This document shows positions 34,439 through 43,258 of a DNA stretch of 64,000 nt, in pieces. This DNA comes from Candidatus Hadersleviella danica (GTDB taxonomy: Bacteria; Chloroflexota; Anaerolineae; Promineifilales; Promineifilaceae). Both the position numbers and the translations under genes were made by a program. Under the pieces are notes generated by a model, which did no database searches, was not told the DNA's origin, and saw only the letters and a list, made by a program, of their open reading frames with translations. The DNA is taken from contig JADJSZ010000032.1 of assembly GCA_016711405.1 (NCBI GenBank), positions 1-64,000 of the forward strand, written 5' to 3'. Every line of letters begins with the position of its first letter. Positions within the stretch are counted from its first letter, which is position 1.

Positions 34439-35755
34439 CTACTGCCCTTCAGGGACGGGTGTAGGAACCGTATCTTCTGGGGAAAGTGGGGGCAAGCGGG
34501 GGATGCTCGACCCATCAATGCGGGGTTGCAAATCAAATTGGGCTGGCTCGGGAATGCTCAGGCCCGCTTGTTCGACCAGTTGGGGCAAGCTGACACTGGT
34601 GGTGAAGTAGAGGGCGTTGTCACCTTGCGAGCGAAGCACGAGGTCTAATTTAGCGCCGGGTTCTTCCAAGGCCCATTTCAGCACCAACGCATCTTGCACC
34701 GATAAGCTGAGAATGACCACATCTGGTTGCGATTCGCCCCGCTGTTTGGAAACAACACCTTGGGCTTGTTGTTCGGGGGTGAGCACGCTGAGGTCTGGGT
34801 TATCCCATGTACCCACCCACAACACTTCTACTTGTTGGACGGTGAGCTGGGTGACGCGGCGCGGCCGTTGCAGAAGTTCTGTTCCGCCTGTGGTGGCGGC
34901 CGTGGGGGAAGCCCCGGCCGTGTCGCCTTGTTCGGCCGTTTCACTCTCGCCCACACCACCTTGTAACAGCCCTTTAGGCGTAATCGTGACAACTGCATTG
35001 CCCAATTCGGCAATGACCTCTAAACGGCCGCTGGTCGTCGTGGGGAACAAAAAGGGTTGACCCTCTTCCAAGGCCGCCTCATCTACCCGTGCCAACAGAT
35101 TGGGCAAAGCTGTTTGGAATTCCAAATCCAGCTCAATCATGTTAAAGCTCATCATCACGTCCACAAAGTCGCCGGGGCGCCTGGCATAGGACAAGCCCGA
35201 GTAACGACTAATGGGGAAGGCGAGGGCAACTTTGCCCCGGTCTACAAACAAGGATAAGTCGGAGCCAATGCTGGCCAAGTCGGTGGCCGAAAGGGCAACC
35301 ATCGGCGACAAAACAGCTTGCCCCTTTTCGATGCGTGTCTTGGTGATTTGCCCAACGAGCAAGGCGGGGTCGCTGACAGTGACCCCCACGCGCACGGCGA
35401 TGTTATCCGACGGCCGTTGTACAACCGTTAGAATTTCCTCGCGCAACACTTCCCCTTGGGGAATGTCCACGGCCGCCACAACGACCTCGACCAAACCGAC
35501 AATACGGTCTTCTGTTTGGCCTTCTGGGGTCTCTTCCGCTTGCTGTTCGCCTTCGGCGGCTTGCCCTTCTTCGCCATCTTCTTGCTGGGCTACACTGGCC
35601 AGCGGCTCCATTTGGGGCAAGCCGGGAGAAGTTGTCGAAAGACCACGGCCGGGCGACAAGGCCAATAAGGAGGCGAGGAAGATTCCACCAACCAGAGGAA
35701 CCCAATTGCCGACAAGCATGTTTTTGCGCGAGAATCGCTTGGTGAATTCACTCAT
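34439..35755 (-). CDS. SAF-domain, CpaB/RcpC-like membrane protein 1
   Basis: 438 residues. One N-terminal transmembrane helix (about 15-35), an acidic Glu/Gln linker (about 55-85), then a SAF domain: VVVAAVDIPQGEVLREEILTVVQRP followed by LVGQITKTRIEKGQAVLSPMV, and an RcpC-like stretch ALAFPISRYSGLSYARRPGDFVDVMMSF. This is the architecture of CpaB, a periplasmic component of Flp/Tad pilus assembly. The C-terminal third is long and unique, with Pro-rich end (TVPTPVPEGQ). No tad ATPase, secretin or pilin genes are nearby. Start at 35755 follows AAGG at proper distance. Downstream partner of the second SAF gene. Confidence 0.72.
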   Translation of the reverse strand: MSEFTKRFSRKNMLVGNWVPLVGGIFLASLLALSPGRGLSTTSPGLPQMEPLASVAQQEDGEEGQAAEGEQQAEETPEGQTEDRIVGLVEVVVAAVDIPQGEVLREEILTVVQRPSDNIAVRVGVTVSDPALLVGQITKTRIEKGQAVLSPMVALSATDLASIGSDLSLFVDRGKVALAFPISRYSGLSYARRPGDFVDVMMSFNMIELDLEFQTALPNLLARVDEAALEEGQPFLFPTTTSGRLEVIAELGNAVVTITPKGLLQGGVGESETAEQGDTAGASPTAATTGGTELLQRPRRVTQLTVQQVEVLWVGTWDNPDLSVLTPEQQAQGVVSKQRGESQPDVVILSLSVQDALVLKWALEEPGAKLDLVLRSQGDNALYFTTSVSLPQLVEQAGLSIPEPAQFDLQPRIDGSSIPRLPPLSPEDTVPTPVPEGQ

Positions 35756-35825
35756 AGCAGAAACCTTATCAATCTTTCCAAGTTATAGGTGCTGGTTGAT
35801 GATACCCACACCTCAATCATGCGTT

Positions 35826-37059
35826 CTATGGCGTTGTCTCCCCACCAATCGCTTCAGGCGTAGGGGTGATGGTGACAATCAATTCAGGATTACTGGCACT
35901 CGATTCCACCTTTTGGAACATGTTGTCGCCCGTGTTAATGATATAGGTGAAATTCGGGGAATTTCCACATTGAACCGTTGAATAATGTACTCAAAGGTCA
36001 CATTATCCACAGGATACAATTCGCCATCATTCACGCCGCGCAAGGCAAAATCAACCACCGAATTGGATTCCACAGCATATTTCAGGAAAAGCTGTTGTTG
36101 CGGCGGCAAGGCGATGAGCACCACATCAGGTGGTGGGGTGGCGGTGGGGGAGCTTGCTGAACTTGCTGAGTTTCCCCATCTTGGTTCTCTGGGTCGGGGG
36201 TGGGGGTGGGCAATTGCACAGGGATGGCCACATTGTATGGCCCAACCTGAATAACCCGTGCATTCTGAATGAGGAAGGAAACATGTACGCCCCGTTGTGT
36301 TGGCTCAGAGGGGCTGACATGGACAAGGTTGCCATCGGGCTGGATTTCAAAACGGCCGTAGGGGGACAATACGTAAATAAACGGCACCAACTCGGTGGGT
36401 GGGTCGCCCCCTTCGGTGGCAGGAGCCTCGCCTGTTTCAACTTCTTGTTCTAAGAAGAAGGTTGCATCATTGGGGAGGCGGCTTTGGAACTGCTCATCCA
36501 CTTGGAAGAGGATAAACGTAATCAGCACATCCACGAAATCGCCCGAACGCATCCCATAAGCGACACTGCCCAACCGATCCATGGGCACAGACATAGCCAC
36601 ATAACCGGGCGGAATGAGCGACGAGGGGCCAAATTCGTTTTGCCCAGCAACGGTCATCTCCCGTACCAAGGCGCTAAATGTCAACGTTTCCCCTTGGTAA
36701 ATATCGGTACGAGCATACAAACCCACGGCATCCTCTAGCCGGGTAATAACATCCGCCCCAACCTCTTCGGCTAAGCGGATTTCCGTCGTCAACTCCGCCT
36801 CGGTCATACGAAAACCACGGGGAACTGTTTGCACGGAAACCACCACTTCCACAAAAGTTTGGTCAGGGATGGCTGTGGCGACGGGGGTAGGTTGACCCGC
36901 TTCAACGGTGATGGTTGGGGGAACTGGGCTGGGGGTGGGTGGGTCGGCAAATGGGTTGCTGAATTCGCCACCGCCAAGGAAAACAAAGGCGACTGCGGAC
37001 AGAATCAGGATTAAACCAAGTGCCAGAGCAACCAGAACTATCAGGCGACGCCTATCCAT
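35826..37059 (-). CDS. SAF-domain, CpaB/RcpC-like membrane protein 2 (two frameshifts)
   Basis: About 410 residues once two one-base shifts are corrected. The first frame (37059 to about 36125) holds an N-terminal transmembrane helix (about 7-30), a Pro/Thr linker, a SAF-like stretch (FVEVVVSVQTVPRGFRMTEAEL, YQGETLTFSALVREMT) and the RcpC-like VAMSVPMDRLGSVAYGMRSGDFVDVLITF. After a C-rich tract near 36135 the next frame continues DVVLIALPPQQQLFLKYAVE, and after about 35960 a third continues NFTYIINTGDNMFQ to TAG at 35826-35828. Paralogue of the downstream gene; the pair forms one operon on the minus strand. Confidence 0.7.
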
Positions 37060-37553
37060 AATTACATTCCTTTACCTGCGTAGTTTGGGGGAAATTTATC
37101 ATTGAGGAGGGTAATAAAGATGACGAAGGGCAACTTTATCTCACCATTCTAAACAATATGTAAACTTAATCTGCCACATATTAACATATGTAAAGTTGAC
37201 TGGCAACAGGTGGGGGCTAAAAGAGTGGCGTGGCAAGCTCGGCAGAAATGATTCCTTGCGCCGAGCCATCGTAGAGGTGGGGAGGGCGAAAGGGGGAATT
37301 TGCGCTAAACTGTACAAAGAGGGTGGCTTTGCAAGGGGTGTGTTTTACAGGGGACTTATAGTTCAGTGCCAGAAAAAGGACACTATGAAATACTTGCTAA
37401 TCAATATACCCTAAGGGTTTTGTACTTTTAGGGCGTTTCTGATTAGAGAATCTGCCCTGAGCAAATTTTGCGCTGGTCTTTAGATGTTCCCAAAGGCCTC
37501 GTTGATTTTCGACAAACTTGAGTAGGGAAATTTAGTTAGAGGATAACGAAACT
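37060..37553. promoter_or_regulatory. Divergent control region with paired ATATGTAAAG/CTT boxes
   Basis: About 490 bases without a credible gene between divergent SAF and channel genes. It contains two near-identical boxes, ATATGTAAACTT (37156-37167) and ATATGTAAAGTT (37186-37197), exactly 30 bp apart, that is three helical turns, suggesting a dimeric regulator. A/T content is higher than in the surroundings. A short hairpin-like CCCTAA..TTAGGG lies near 37408-37432. No promoter could be assigned firmly. Confidence 0.45.
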
Positions 37554-39437
37554 ATGAGACAAATAACTCGACGAGAGCGCCTACATTATCAATTTGATAA
37601 CACCATGTCTAAAGGCAGTATCGCCTTGATAGCATGGTTGGTTATTATTTCGGCCGTTGTCATTTTTGCGGTTAGCATCGTCGTCTACCTAACCCAAATA
37701 GACGAGGCCAATCGCTCTTTTGGCGAACTGTTATGGGTTGGGCTGATGCGGACAATGGATGCGGGGGCAGTCGGTGGCGATACAGGGCCGTGGGAGTTTT
37801 TGCTGGCGATGCTCATTACGACCATTGGGGGTATTCTCGTTTTTAGCATTTTGATTGGTATTTTTACCACTGGTCTAGAGAGCAAATTGGAGCAACTCCG
37901 CAAAGGGCGTTCTTTTGTGGCGGAAGAGGGGCATACTGTCATTTTGGGCTGGTCGCCCCAAATTTTTATGGTCATTTCGGAGCTGGTCATTGCCAACGCC
38001 AACCAGCGTTATACCTGTATCACGATTTTAGGCGAACATGATAAGGTGGAGATGGAGGATGAAATTCGGGCACGGGTGGGGGACACTGGGCGCACTCGCA
38101 TCGTTTGCCGAACGGGTAGCCCGATTGACATGACTGACCTTGAAATGGTGAATCCCCGCTCCGCGCGGGCTATCATCATCTTATCGCCTGAGGACGATGC
38201 GCCCGATATTCATGTGATTAAGACCATTTTGGCGCTGACGAGTGGCTCGCGCAAGGCGCAACCTTACCATATTGTGGCCGCTATTCGGGATGCCAAGAAT
38301 ATGGAAGTGGCGCGGTTGGCAGGGGGAAATGATGTGCAACTGGTGTTAGCAGGCGACTTGATTGCCCGAATTGCCGCCCAAACTTGTCGCCAATCGGGAT
38401 TATCGGTTGTTTATACCGAGTTGTTAGATTTTGGTGGCGATGAAATTTATTTTCACAATGAGCCGCAATTGGTGGGCAAGACATTTGGGGAAGTGTTGCT
38501 GGCTTATGCGGATTCAACGGTGATTGGGATTGGCTATCAGGACGGCCGTATTCAGCTCAATCCCCCCATGCCAACCACCTTGGCGGCGGGCGACCAAGTT
38601 ATTGTCATTGCCCAAGATGATGACACGATTAAATTAACGGCCGTGCCCCCATCGGCCGTTGCCGAGCAAGCCCTTCGCACAGCCAAACTATCCGAGCCAA
38701 AGCCAGTGCGCACCCTCATTTTGGGCTGGAACGAACGCGCTCCTACCATTATTAGAGAATTAGATAGTTATGTGGCACCCGGTTCCGTCGTCACCGTGAT
38801 GGCCGAAATAGAGGGCTGGAATTCTGCCCCAGACCTGCCCACTTGCGAGAACCAAACAGTTCACTACGAATTGGGCGACACCAACGACCGAGAGACGCTG
38901 GATGCTTTGCAGGTGCAAACCTACAATTATGTCATTGTGCTGAGTTATTCGGACACGATGGAAGTGCAAAAGGCGGATGCTCTGACACTGGTGACGTTGC
39001 TCTATTTGCGAGCGATTGGCGATGCTCATGGGAATCCTTTTTCCATTGTCAGTGAGATGTTGGACACCCGCAACAGACAATTGGCGGAAGCGACGCAAGC
39101 TGACGATTTTATCATCAGCGACAGGCTGATTAGTTTGATGCTGGCACAGGTGGCGGAGAACAAGCAGTTAACGGCCGTCTTCCAAGACCTCTTCGACCCC
39201 GAAGGGGCTGAGATTTACCTCAAGCCCGCCAGCGATTTTGTGCAACTGGGAACTCCCATTAATTTTTACACCGTCGTTGAAGCGGCGCGGCGGCAAGGAG
39301 GGGTGGCAATTGGTTACCGCCTCGATAGCGAAGCGCACAACGCGGCCGCTTCCTACGGGGTCAAAGTCAACCCCCAAAAAGCCCAAACCATTACCTTTTC
39401 GGCCGCCGACCGCATTGTAATTTTGGCCGACAATTAA
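37554..39437 (+). CDS. CASTOR/POLLUX-type ion channel with TrkA-N/RCK domains
   Basis: 627 residues. Bacterial relative of the plant nuclear channels CASTOR and POLLUX/DMI1. One N-terminal helix (about 22-47), a pore region with MRTMDAGAVGGDTG, in which DAG recalls the ADAGNHA filter of the plant proteins, and a second helix (about 82-108). Then two RCK-type Rossmann modules: EEGHTVILGWSPQIFMVISEL (about 124-144) and VRTLILGWNERAPTIIRELDSY (about 383-404), each followed by alternating strands with ARAIIILSPEDDAPD and TYNYVIVLSYSDTME. TrkA-C-like segments occur at about 295-350 and near the C-terminus. Probably a ligand-gated cation channel. ATG at 37554 follows AGAGGATAACG. Confidence 0.88.
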   Translation: MRQITRRERLHYQFDNTMSKGSIALIAWLVIISAVVIFAVSIVVYLTQIDEANRSFGELLWVGLMRTMDAGAVGGDTGPWEFLLAMLITTIGGILVFSILIGIFTTGLESKLEQLRKGRSFVAEEGHTVILGWSPQIFMVISELVIANANQRYTCITILGEHDKVEMEDEIRARVGDTGRTRIVCRTGSPIDMTDLEMVNPRSARAIIILSPEDDAPDIHVIKTILALTSGSRKAQPYHIVAAIRDAKNMEVARLAGGNDVQLVLAGDLIARIAAQTCRQSGLSVVYTELLDFGGDEIYFHNEPQLVGKTFGEVLLAYADSTVIGIGYQDGRIQLNPPMPTTLAAGDQVIVIAQDDDTIKLTAVPPSAVAEQALRTAKLSEPKPVRTLILGWNERAPTIIRELDSYVAPGSVVTVMAEIEGWNSAPDLPTCENQTVHYELGDTNDRETLDALQVQTYNYVIVLSYSDTMEVQKADALTLVTLLYLRAIGDAHGNPFSIVSEMLDTRNRQLAEATQADDFIISDRLISLMLAQVAENKQLTAVFQDLFDPEGAEIYLKPASDFVQLGTPINFYTVVEAARRQGGVAIGYRLDSEAHNAAASYGVKVNPQKAQTITFSAADRIVILADN

Positions 39438-39440
39438 CAA

Positions 39441-39538
39441 GACAGATAGAGATAGGAGATAGAGATAGAGGCTCTCTTAGTCGGCAAAACAACCATGTTC
39501 CCCTCTATCTCTATCTCTACCCTCTATCTACCTCTCCT
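39441..39538. repeat. Intergenic inverted repeat, AGATAGAG word family
   Basis: AGATAGAGATAGGAGATAG units and CTCTATCTCTATCTC / CTCTATCTACC units around a loop with GTCGGCAAAACAACCATGTT, matching the loops at 12168 and 63932. Confidence 0.85.
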
Positions 39539-39606
39539 AAATAGTTCGCAATACTCCCTGAGCGTTGCCCTGTTCTTTTCTACCCCCTATTTCACAAGGA
39601 GTGCTT

Positions 39607-41616
39607 ATGTCTCTCGCAAAACGGCCGTGGTCGGCCGAAGACCTGTACGACCTGCAACAGATTACCAGTGCCCAGATTGCCCCCACGGGGAGCCACATCG
39701 CCTATGCGCTCCAGCGCGTAGACCGCCCCACCGAGAAGAAGTACAGTAACATTTGGCTGGTGGACACGGCCGAGGGCAAGCCCCGCCAGTTCACCTACGG
39801 CAACCAAAGCGAAGGCAACATCCACTGGTCGCCCGATGGCCAAATCATCGCCTTTGTCTCCAACCGGGGCGACGAAAAGCAAGCCCAAATCTACCTCATC
39901 CCCCTGCACGGGGGCGAGGCACGGCCGCTGACCCGCGACCTGAAAGGGCATTTCGGTGGCTTCGCATGGTCACCCGATGGCTCTAAATTGGCAATGATGT
40001 TCCGCAAGACCGACGCGGCCGTGTTAGAGCGCGAAAAAGACGAGAACAAGAAAAAGCTCGGAGTCACCGCCCGCCACATCACCGACGTGTTTTATCGGTC
40101 GGATGGAGCCACCTACAACCCCCAAGAAAATTGGCACATCTGGACAGTGGATGCGGCCACAGGCGAAGCCAAGCAACTGACCGACGGGGAGTTTGACGAA
40201 ACGCAACCGACATGGTCGCCCGACGGCCGTTTTATCCTCTTCATCTCCAACCGCCACCCCAACCGCTATTTTGATGAACTCGATGCCGACGAGTTTTATC
40301 GCATCCCCGCCGAAGGAGGGGAGATAGAAAAGCTTGATGCCCATCAGGGGAGCAAATCCAACCCCGTTTACTCGCCCGATGGCCAATGGATTGCCTACCT
40401 CGGCTCCCATTTGCGCCCCGGCAAATGGTGGCAAAACACCTGCCTCTACATTGTGCCCGCCGACGGGGGCGAAGCGCAAAACCTCTCCGTTCAGCACGAT
40501 ATCGAATGTAGCAACCATACCTCTGGCGATTTTGGAAGCCCGCCACCCCTCACATCCCCCATTTGGGCGGCCGATGGGCGAGCCATTTACGTGACCATTG
40601 CCCGCCACGGCGGCGACCACCTCGGCCGTCTCACGCTCGAGGGGGAACTGAGCTATGTCGTCAAGGATGGCTTTGTGAATGGCGCATTTAGCATGGATGA
40701 GGCGCAGAGCAAGTTGGCCTATATCCACCTCGAGCCAACCAGCACGGGGCAAGTGTGGTTGCGCGAGATGGGCAGTGGGCAAGGCACGGCCGCTCACGGC
40801 CGTCAACCGCGAAATTCTCGAAGCACGAGAATTTGGGCAAATCGAAGAAGTGTGGTTCAAAGGGCAAGATGGCAACGATTTGCAGGGCTGGATTCACACC
40901 CCCTACAACTTCGACCCCAGCCAAAAATACCCCTCCATTTTGGAAATCCACGGTGGCCCCAAACCCAATACGGCAACACCTTCATGCACGAATTCCACTA
41001 CTTGGTGGCGCAAGGGTATGTCGTTTATTACTGCAACCCACGCGGCGGGCAAGGATATGGCGAGGCACATGGCAGTGCCATCTCTGGCCGATGGGGCACT
41101 GTGGATTACGACGACTTGATGAGTTGGACCGACTTGGTGGCCAGCAAACCATACATTGACACCGAACGCATGGGTGTGACAGGCGGCAGTTACGGCGGCT
41201 ACATGACCATGATGGTTGTCGGCAAGACGCATCGGTTTAAGGCGGCCGCTTCCCAACGCATGGTCAGCAATCTGATTAGCTTCCACGGCACCAGCGACTT
41301 CAACTGGGGGGTCAAGCACCTTGTCGGGTTGGAAGGGGAGCCGTGGAACAACCTCGAAGATTACTGGCGCATGTCGCCCATCAGCCTGATTGGCAACGTG
41401 CAAACCCCCACGCTGGTTATCCACTCCGAGAACGATTTGCGGTGCGACAAGGAGCAAGGGGAGCAGGTTTTCGTCGCCCTCAAATTGCGCGGCATCCCCA
41501 CCGAACTCATCTTGTTCCCCGAGGAATCGCACGGCCTTTCCCGTGGCGGCCGTACCGACCGGCGCGTGGCGCGGCTGTCACACATTGCCCGCTGGATGAA
41601 CCAATGGGTGGTTTAG
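39607..41616 (+). CDS. S9-family prolyl oligopeptidase-like serine peptidase
   Basis: 669 residues. N-terminal seven-bladed WD40-like propeller (TPTGS..., WSPDGQIIAFVSNRGDEKQ, WSPDGSKLAMMF, WSPDGRFILFISNRHP, YSPDGQWIAYLGS) and a C-terminal alpha/beta-hydrolase. The nucleophile is in GVTGGSYGGYMTMM, the acid in VIHSENDLRCD, the histidine in PEESHGLSRGG. Acyl-aminoacyl peptidase type, releasing short peptides or N-acylated residues. A stretch of about 60 residues (roughly 40780-40965) is out of frame; another frame there reads NREILEAREFGQIEEVWFKG and LQGWIHTPYNFDPSQKYPSI, the expected hydrolase start, so two opposite base errors cancel. Start at 39607 follows AAGGAG. Confidence 0.9.
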   Translation: MSLAKRPWSAEDLYDLQQITSAQIAPTGSHIAYALQRVDRPTEKKYSNIWLVDTAEGKPRQFTYGNQSEGNIHWSPDGQIIAFVSNRGDEKQAQIYLIPLHGGEARPLTRDLKGHFGGFAWSPDGSKLAMMFRKTDAAVLEREKDENKKKLGVTARHITDVFYRSDGATYNPQENWHIWTVDAATGEAKQLTDGEFDETQPTWSPDGRFILFISNRHPNRYFDELDADEFYRIPAEGGEIEKLDAHQGSKSNPVYSPDGQWIAYLGSHLRPGKWWQNTCLYIVPADGGEAQNLSVQHDIECSNHTSGDFGSPPPLTSPIWAADGRAIYVTIARHGGDHLGRLTLEGELSYVVKDGFVNGAFSMDEAQSKLAYIHLEPTSTGQVWLREMGSGQGTAAHGRQPRNSRSTRIWANRRSVVQRARWQRFAGLDSHPLQLRPQPKIPLHFGNPRWPQTQYGNTFMHEFHYLVAQGYVVYYCNPRGGQGYGEAHGSAISGRWGTVDYDDLMSWTDLVASKPYIDTERMGVTGGSYGGYMTMMVVGKTHRFKAAASQRMVSNLISFHGTSDFNWGVKHLVGLEGEPWNNLEDYWRMSPISLIGNVQTPTLVIHSENDLRCDKEQGEQVFVALKLRGIPTELILFPEESHGLSRGGRTDRRVARLSHIARWMNQWVV

Positions 41617-41617
41617 G

Positions 41618-41706
41618 AAGTTATTGGTTATTGGGTTATTCGTTATTGGGTACTGGGTTGGTGTGGCACAATAACCAATAACGAGGAACGAATAACGAGT
41701 AACCTA
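41618..41706. repeat. Intergenic inverted repeat, GTTATTGGTTATTGG words
   Basis: GTTATTGGTTATTGGGTTA / TTCGTTATTGGGTACTGG pairs with CAATAACCAATAACGAGG / AACGAATAACGAGTAACC, between convergent genes; here it cannot be a 5' leader for either neighbour and may instead end transcription. Confidence 0.8.
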
Positions 41707-42417
41707 ATAGACAAGACGGCCGCTTACAAAAGCGGCCGTTTCGCTTTTCTGGGGGTTGGTGAAGAATTGCTCCGTGGCGGCCGTTTCCAACAGCTTGCCC
41801 CCCCACAACAAGCCACAACGGTGCGCCAGCCGCCGCGCCTGAAACAAGTTGTGCGTCACCAATACCACCGTTAACCCTTGCTCCGCCTGTAGCTCTTGGA
41901 TGAGTTGCTCGATAGCGGCCACGTTGGCGGGGTCCAAATTGGCCGTGGGTTCGTCCAGCAACAGCACATCGGGCTGGGCCAACAGGGCACGGCCGAGCGC
42001 CAACCGTTGCGCCTCCCCCGCCGAAAGCGTGGGCGCGGCGTGATTGGCTAATTCGGCCAAGCCGAGCCGCGCCAGCCATTGCTCGGCCGTGGCGGGGGGC
42101 AATTCTCGGCCGCGCAAAGCCAGCCCCAGCCCCAAATTGGCCACCACCGAGCGGTTGAACAGCACGGGGCGTTGAAATAGCATCGTCACCCGACGGCGTT
42201 GGGCAAGGGGGAGCGCGGCCGTTACAGGTTGGCCATCAAAGCGCAAGTGCCCCGTGGTGGGGTACTCCAAAAAGTTGAGCAAGCGCAACAAGGTGCTTTT
42301 GCCCGCCCCACTCGGCCCAATCACCCCCAAAATCTCCCCTCGGCCGATGGCCAACTCGGGCACAGATAGCACCTCACGGCCATTGTAGCTCTGGGTAACG
42401 TTTGTTAGTTGGTACAT
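41704..42417 (-). CDS. tupC: Tungstate ABC transporter, ATP-binding protein
   Basis: 237 residues. Walker A GPSGAGKSTLLRLL (about residue 34), signature LSAGEAQRLALGRALL, Walker B VLLLDEPTANLD and the H-loop VTHNLFQ are intact. The small size and the LSAGEAQ (in place of LSGGQ) are common in TupC/phosphate-type importers. Hydrolyses ATP to drive uptake with TupB and TupA, encoded just upstream on the same strand (about 70 bases apart, with a hairpin repeat between). Last gene of the operon. Confidence 0.88.
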   Translation of the reverse strand: MYQLTNVTQSYNGREVLSVPELAIGRGEILGVIGPSGAGKSTLLRLLNFLEYPTTGHLRFDGQPVTAALPLAQRRRVTMLFQRPVLFNRSVVANLGLGLALRGRELPPATAEQWLARLGLAELANHAAPTLSAGEAQRLALGRALLAQPDVLLLDEPTANLDPANVAAIEQLIQELQAEQGLTVVLVTHNLFQARRLAHRCGLLWGGKLLETAATEQFFTNPQKSETAAFVSGRLVY

Positions 42418-42490
42418 AGTGGTTAGTGGTTAGTGGCTAGTGGCTAGTGGTGGGTGAGCCTCTGCTCCTCTGCTCCTCTGCTCCTCTGCT
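42418..42490. repeat. Intergenic repeats GTTAGTGGTTAGTGG and CTCCTCTG within tup operon
   Basis: GTGGTTAGTGGTTAGTGG units then four CTCTGCTCCTCTG units. Same two words as at 21222-21292; it separates tupB and tupC without an obvious paired arm. Confidence 0.65.
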
Positions 42491-43182
42491 CACTTCTCGC
42501 CTTGCAAGCGATGAAACAACACATTCGTCACAAAAGTCAGCCCCAGCAAAATAAAGCCGAGGGCGAGGGCGAGGGCGAAATTCCCTTTGCGGGTTTCCAG
42601 CACGATGGCCGTCGTCAGCACCCGTGTCTCCCCTTCGATATTGCCCCCCACCAGCATGACCGCGCCCACTTCGGAGATAATCCCTCCAAAGGCGGCAATC
42701 ACGGCCGCCAACACCCCCAACCGCGCCTCCAGCAACGTCTGCCACGCCAACTGCCACGGCGTGGCCCCCAGCGAACGCAATTGCAGGGGGATGAGCGGGT
42801 CTACGCCGCGCACGGCCGTTAACACCAGCCCCACCACCAGCGGCAAAGCGATAATCGTCTGCGCCGCAATCATAGCTGTGGGGGTGAACAACCAGCGCCA
42901 ATCTCCCAGCGGCCCCTGATTGGAGATGAACAGGTAGACGGCCAGCCCCACCACCACAGGCGGCAAGCCCATGCCCGTGTAGATGAGCGGGAGCAGGCAA
43001 CCCGCCAGCGGAACCCGCTCACGCAACCCCAGCCACGCCCCCACAGGCACGCCCAACACCACCGCAATGAGCAACGCCCCCCCCGAAACGCGCAAAGTCA
43101 GCCAAACAATGCCCCCCAACGCCGCATCCCCCGCCCACAACAGGCGTAGGGCATCAAAAATGGCTTGCCAAAGAATGTCCAT
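42490..43182 (-). CDS. tupB: Tungstate ABC transporter, permease protein
   Basis: 230 residues, five or so transmembrane helices. The EAA loop (LQLRSLGATPWQLAWQTLLEARLGVLAAVIAAFGGIISEVGAVMLVGGN) identifies the coupling segment that meets the ATPase; EVGAVMLVGGNIEGETRVLTTAIVLETRKGNF is characteristic of TupB/WtpB-like oxyanion permeases. Forms the membrane channel for the oxyanion delivered by TupA. Start at 43182 follows a purine-rich leader (CTCCCCCTAT on the other strand gives GGGG before ATG). Confidence 0.9.
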   Translation of the reverse strand: MDILWQAIFDALRLLWAGDAALGGIVWLTLRVSGGALLIAVVLGVPVGAWLGLRERVPLAGCLLPLIYTGMGLPPVVVGLAVYLFISNQGPLGDWRWLFTPTAMIAAQTIIALPLVVGLVLTAVRGVDPLIPLQLRSLGATPWQLAWQTLLEARLGVLAAVIAAFGGIISEVGAVMLVGGNIEGETRVLTTAIVLETRKGNFALALALGFILLGLTFVTNVLFHRLQGEK

Positions 43183-43185
43183 AGG

Positions 43186-43258
43186 GGGAGGGAAGTGGTT
43201 AGTGGTTTAGTGGCGAGTGGTCTGGTCTAGCCACTAGCCACTAACCACTAATCACTTG
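43186..43258. repeat. Intergenic inverted repeat, GTTAGTGGTTAGTGG words
   Basis: GTGGTTAGTGGTTTAGTGGC pairs with GCCACTAACCACTAATCAC around CTGGTCTAGCCACTA; sits between tupA and tupB and partly overlaps the end of tupA. Confidence 0.75.

Noticed and set aside
40024..40875. A 283-codon minus-strand frame opposite the S9 peptidase
   Set aside because: Propeller and hydrolase motifs on the plus strand leave no room for a second gene, and the frame has no start signal or family match.
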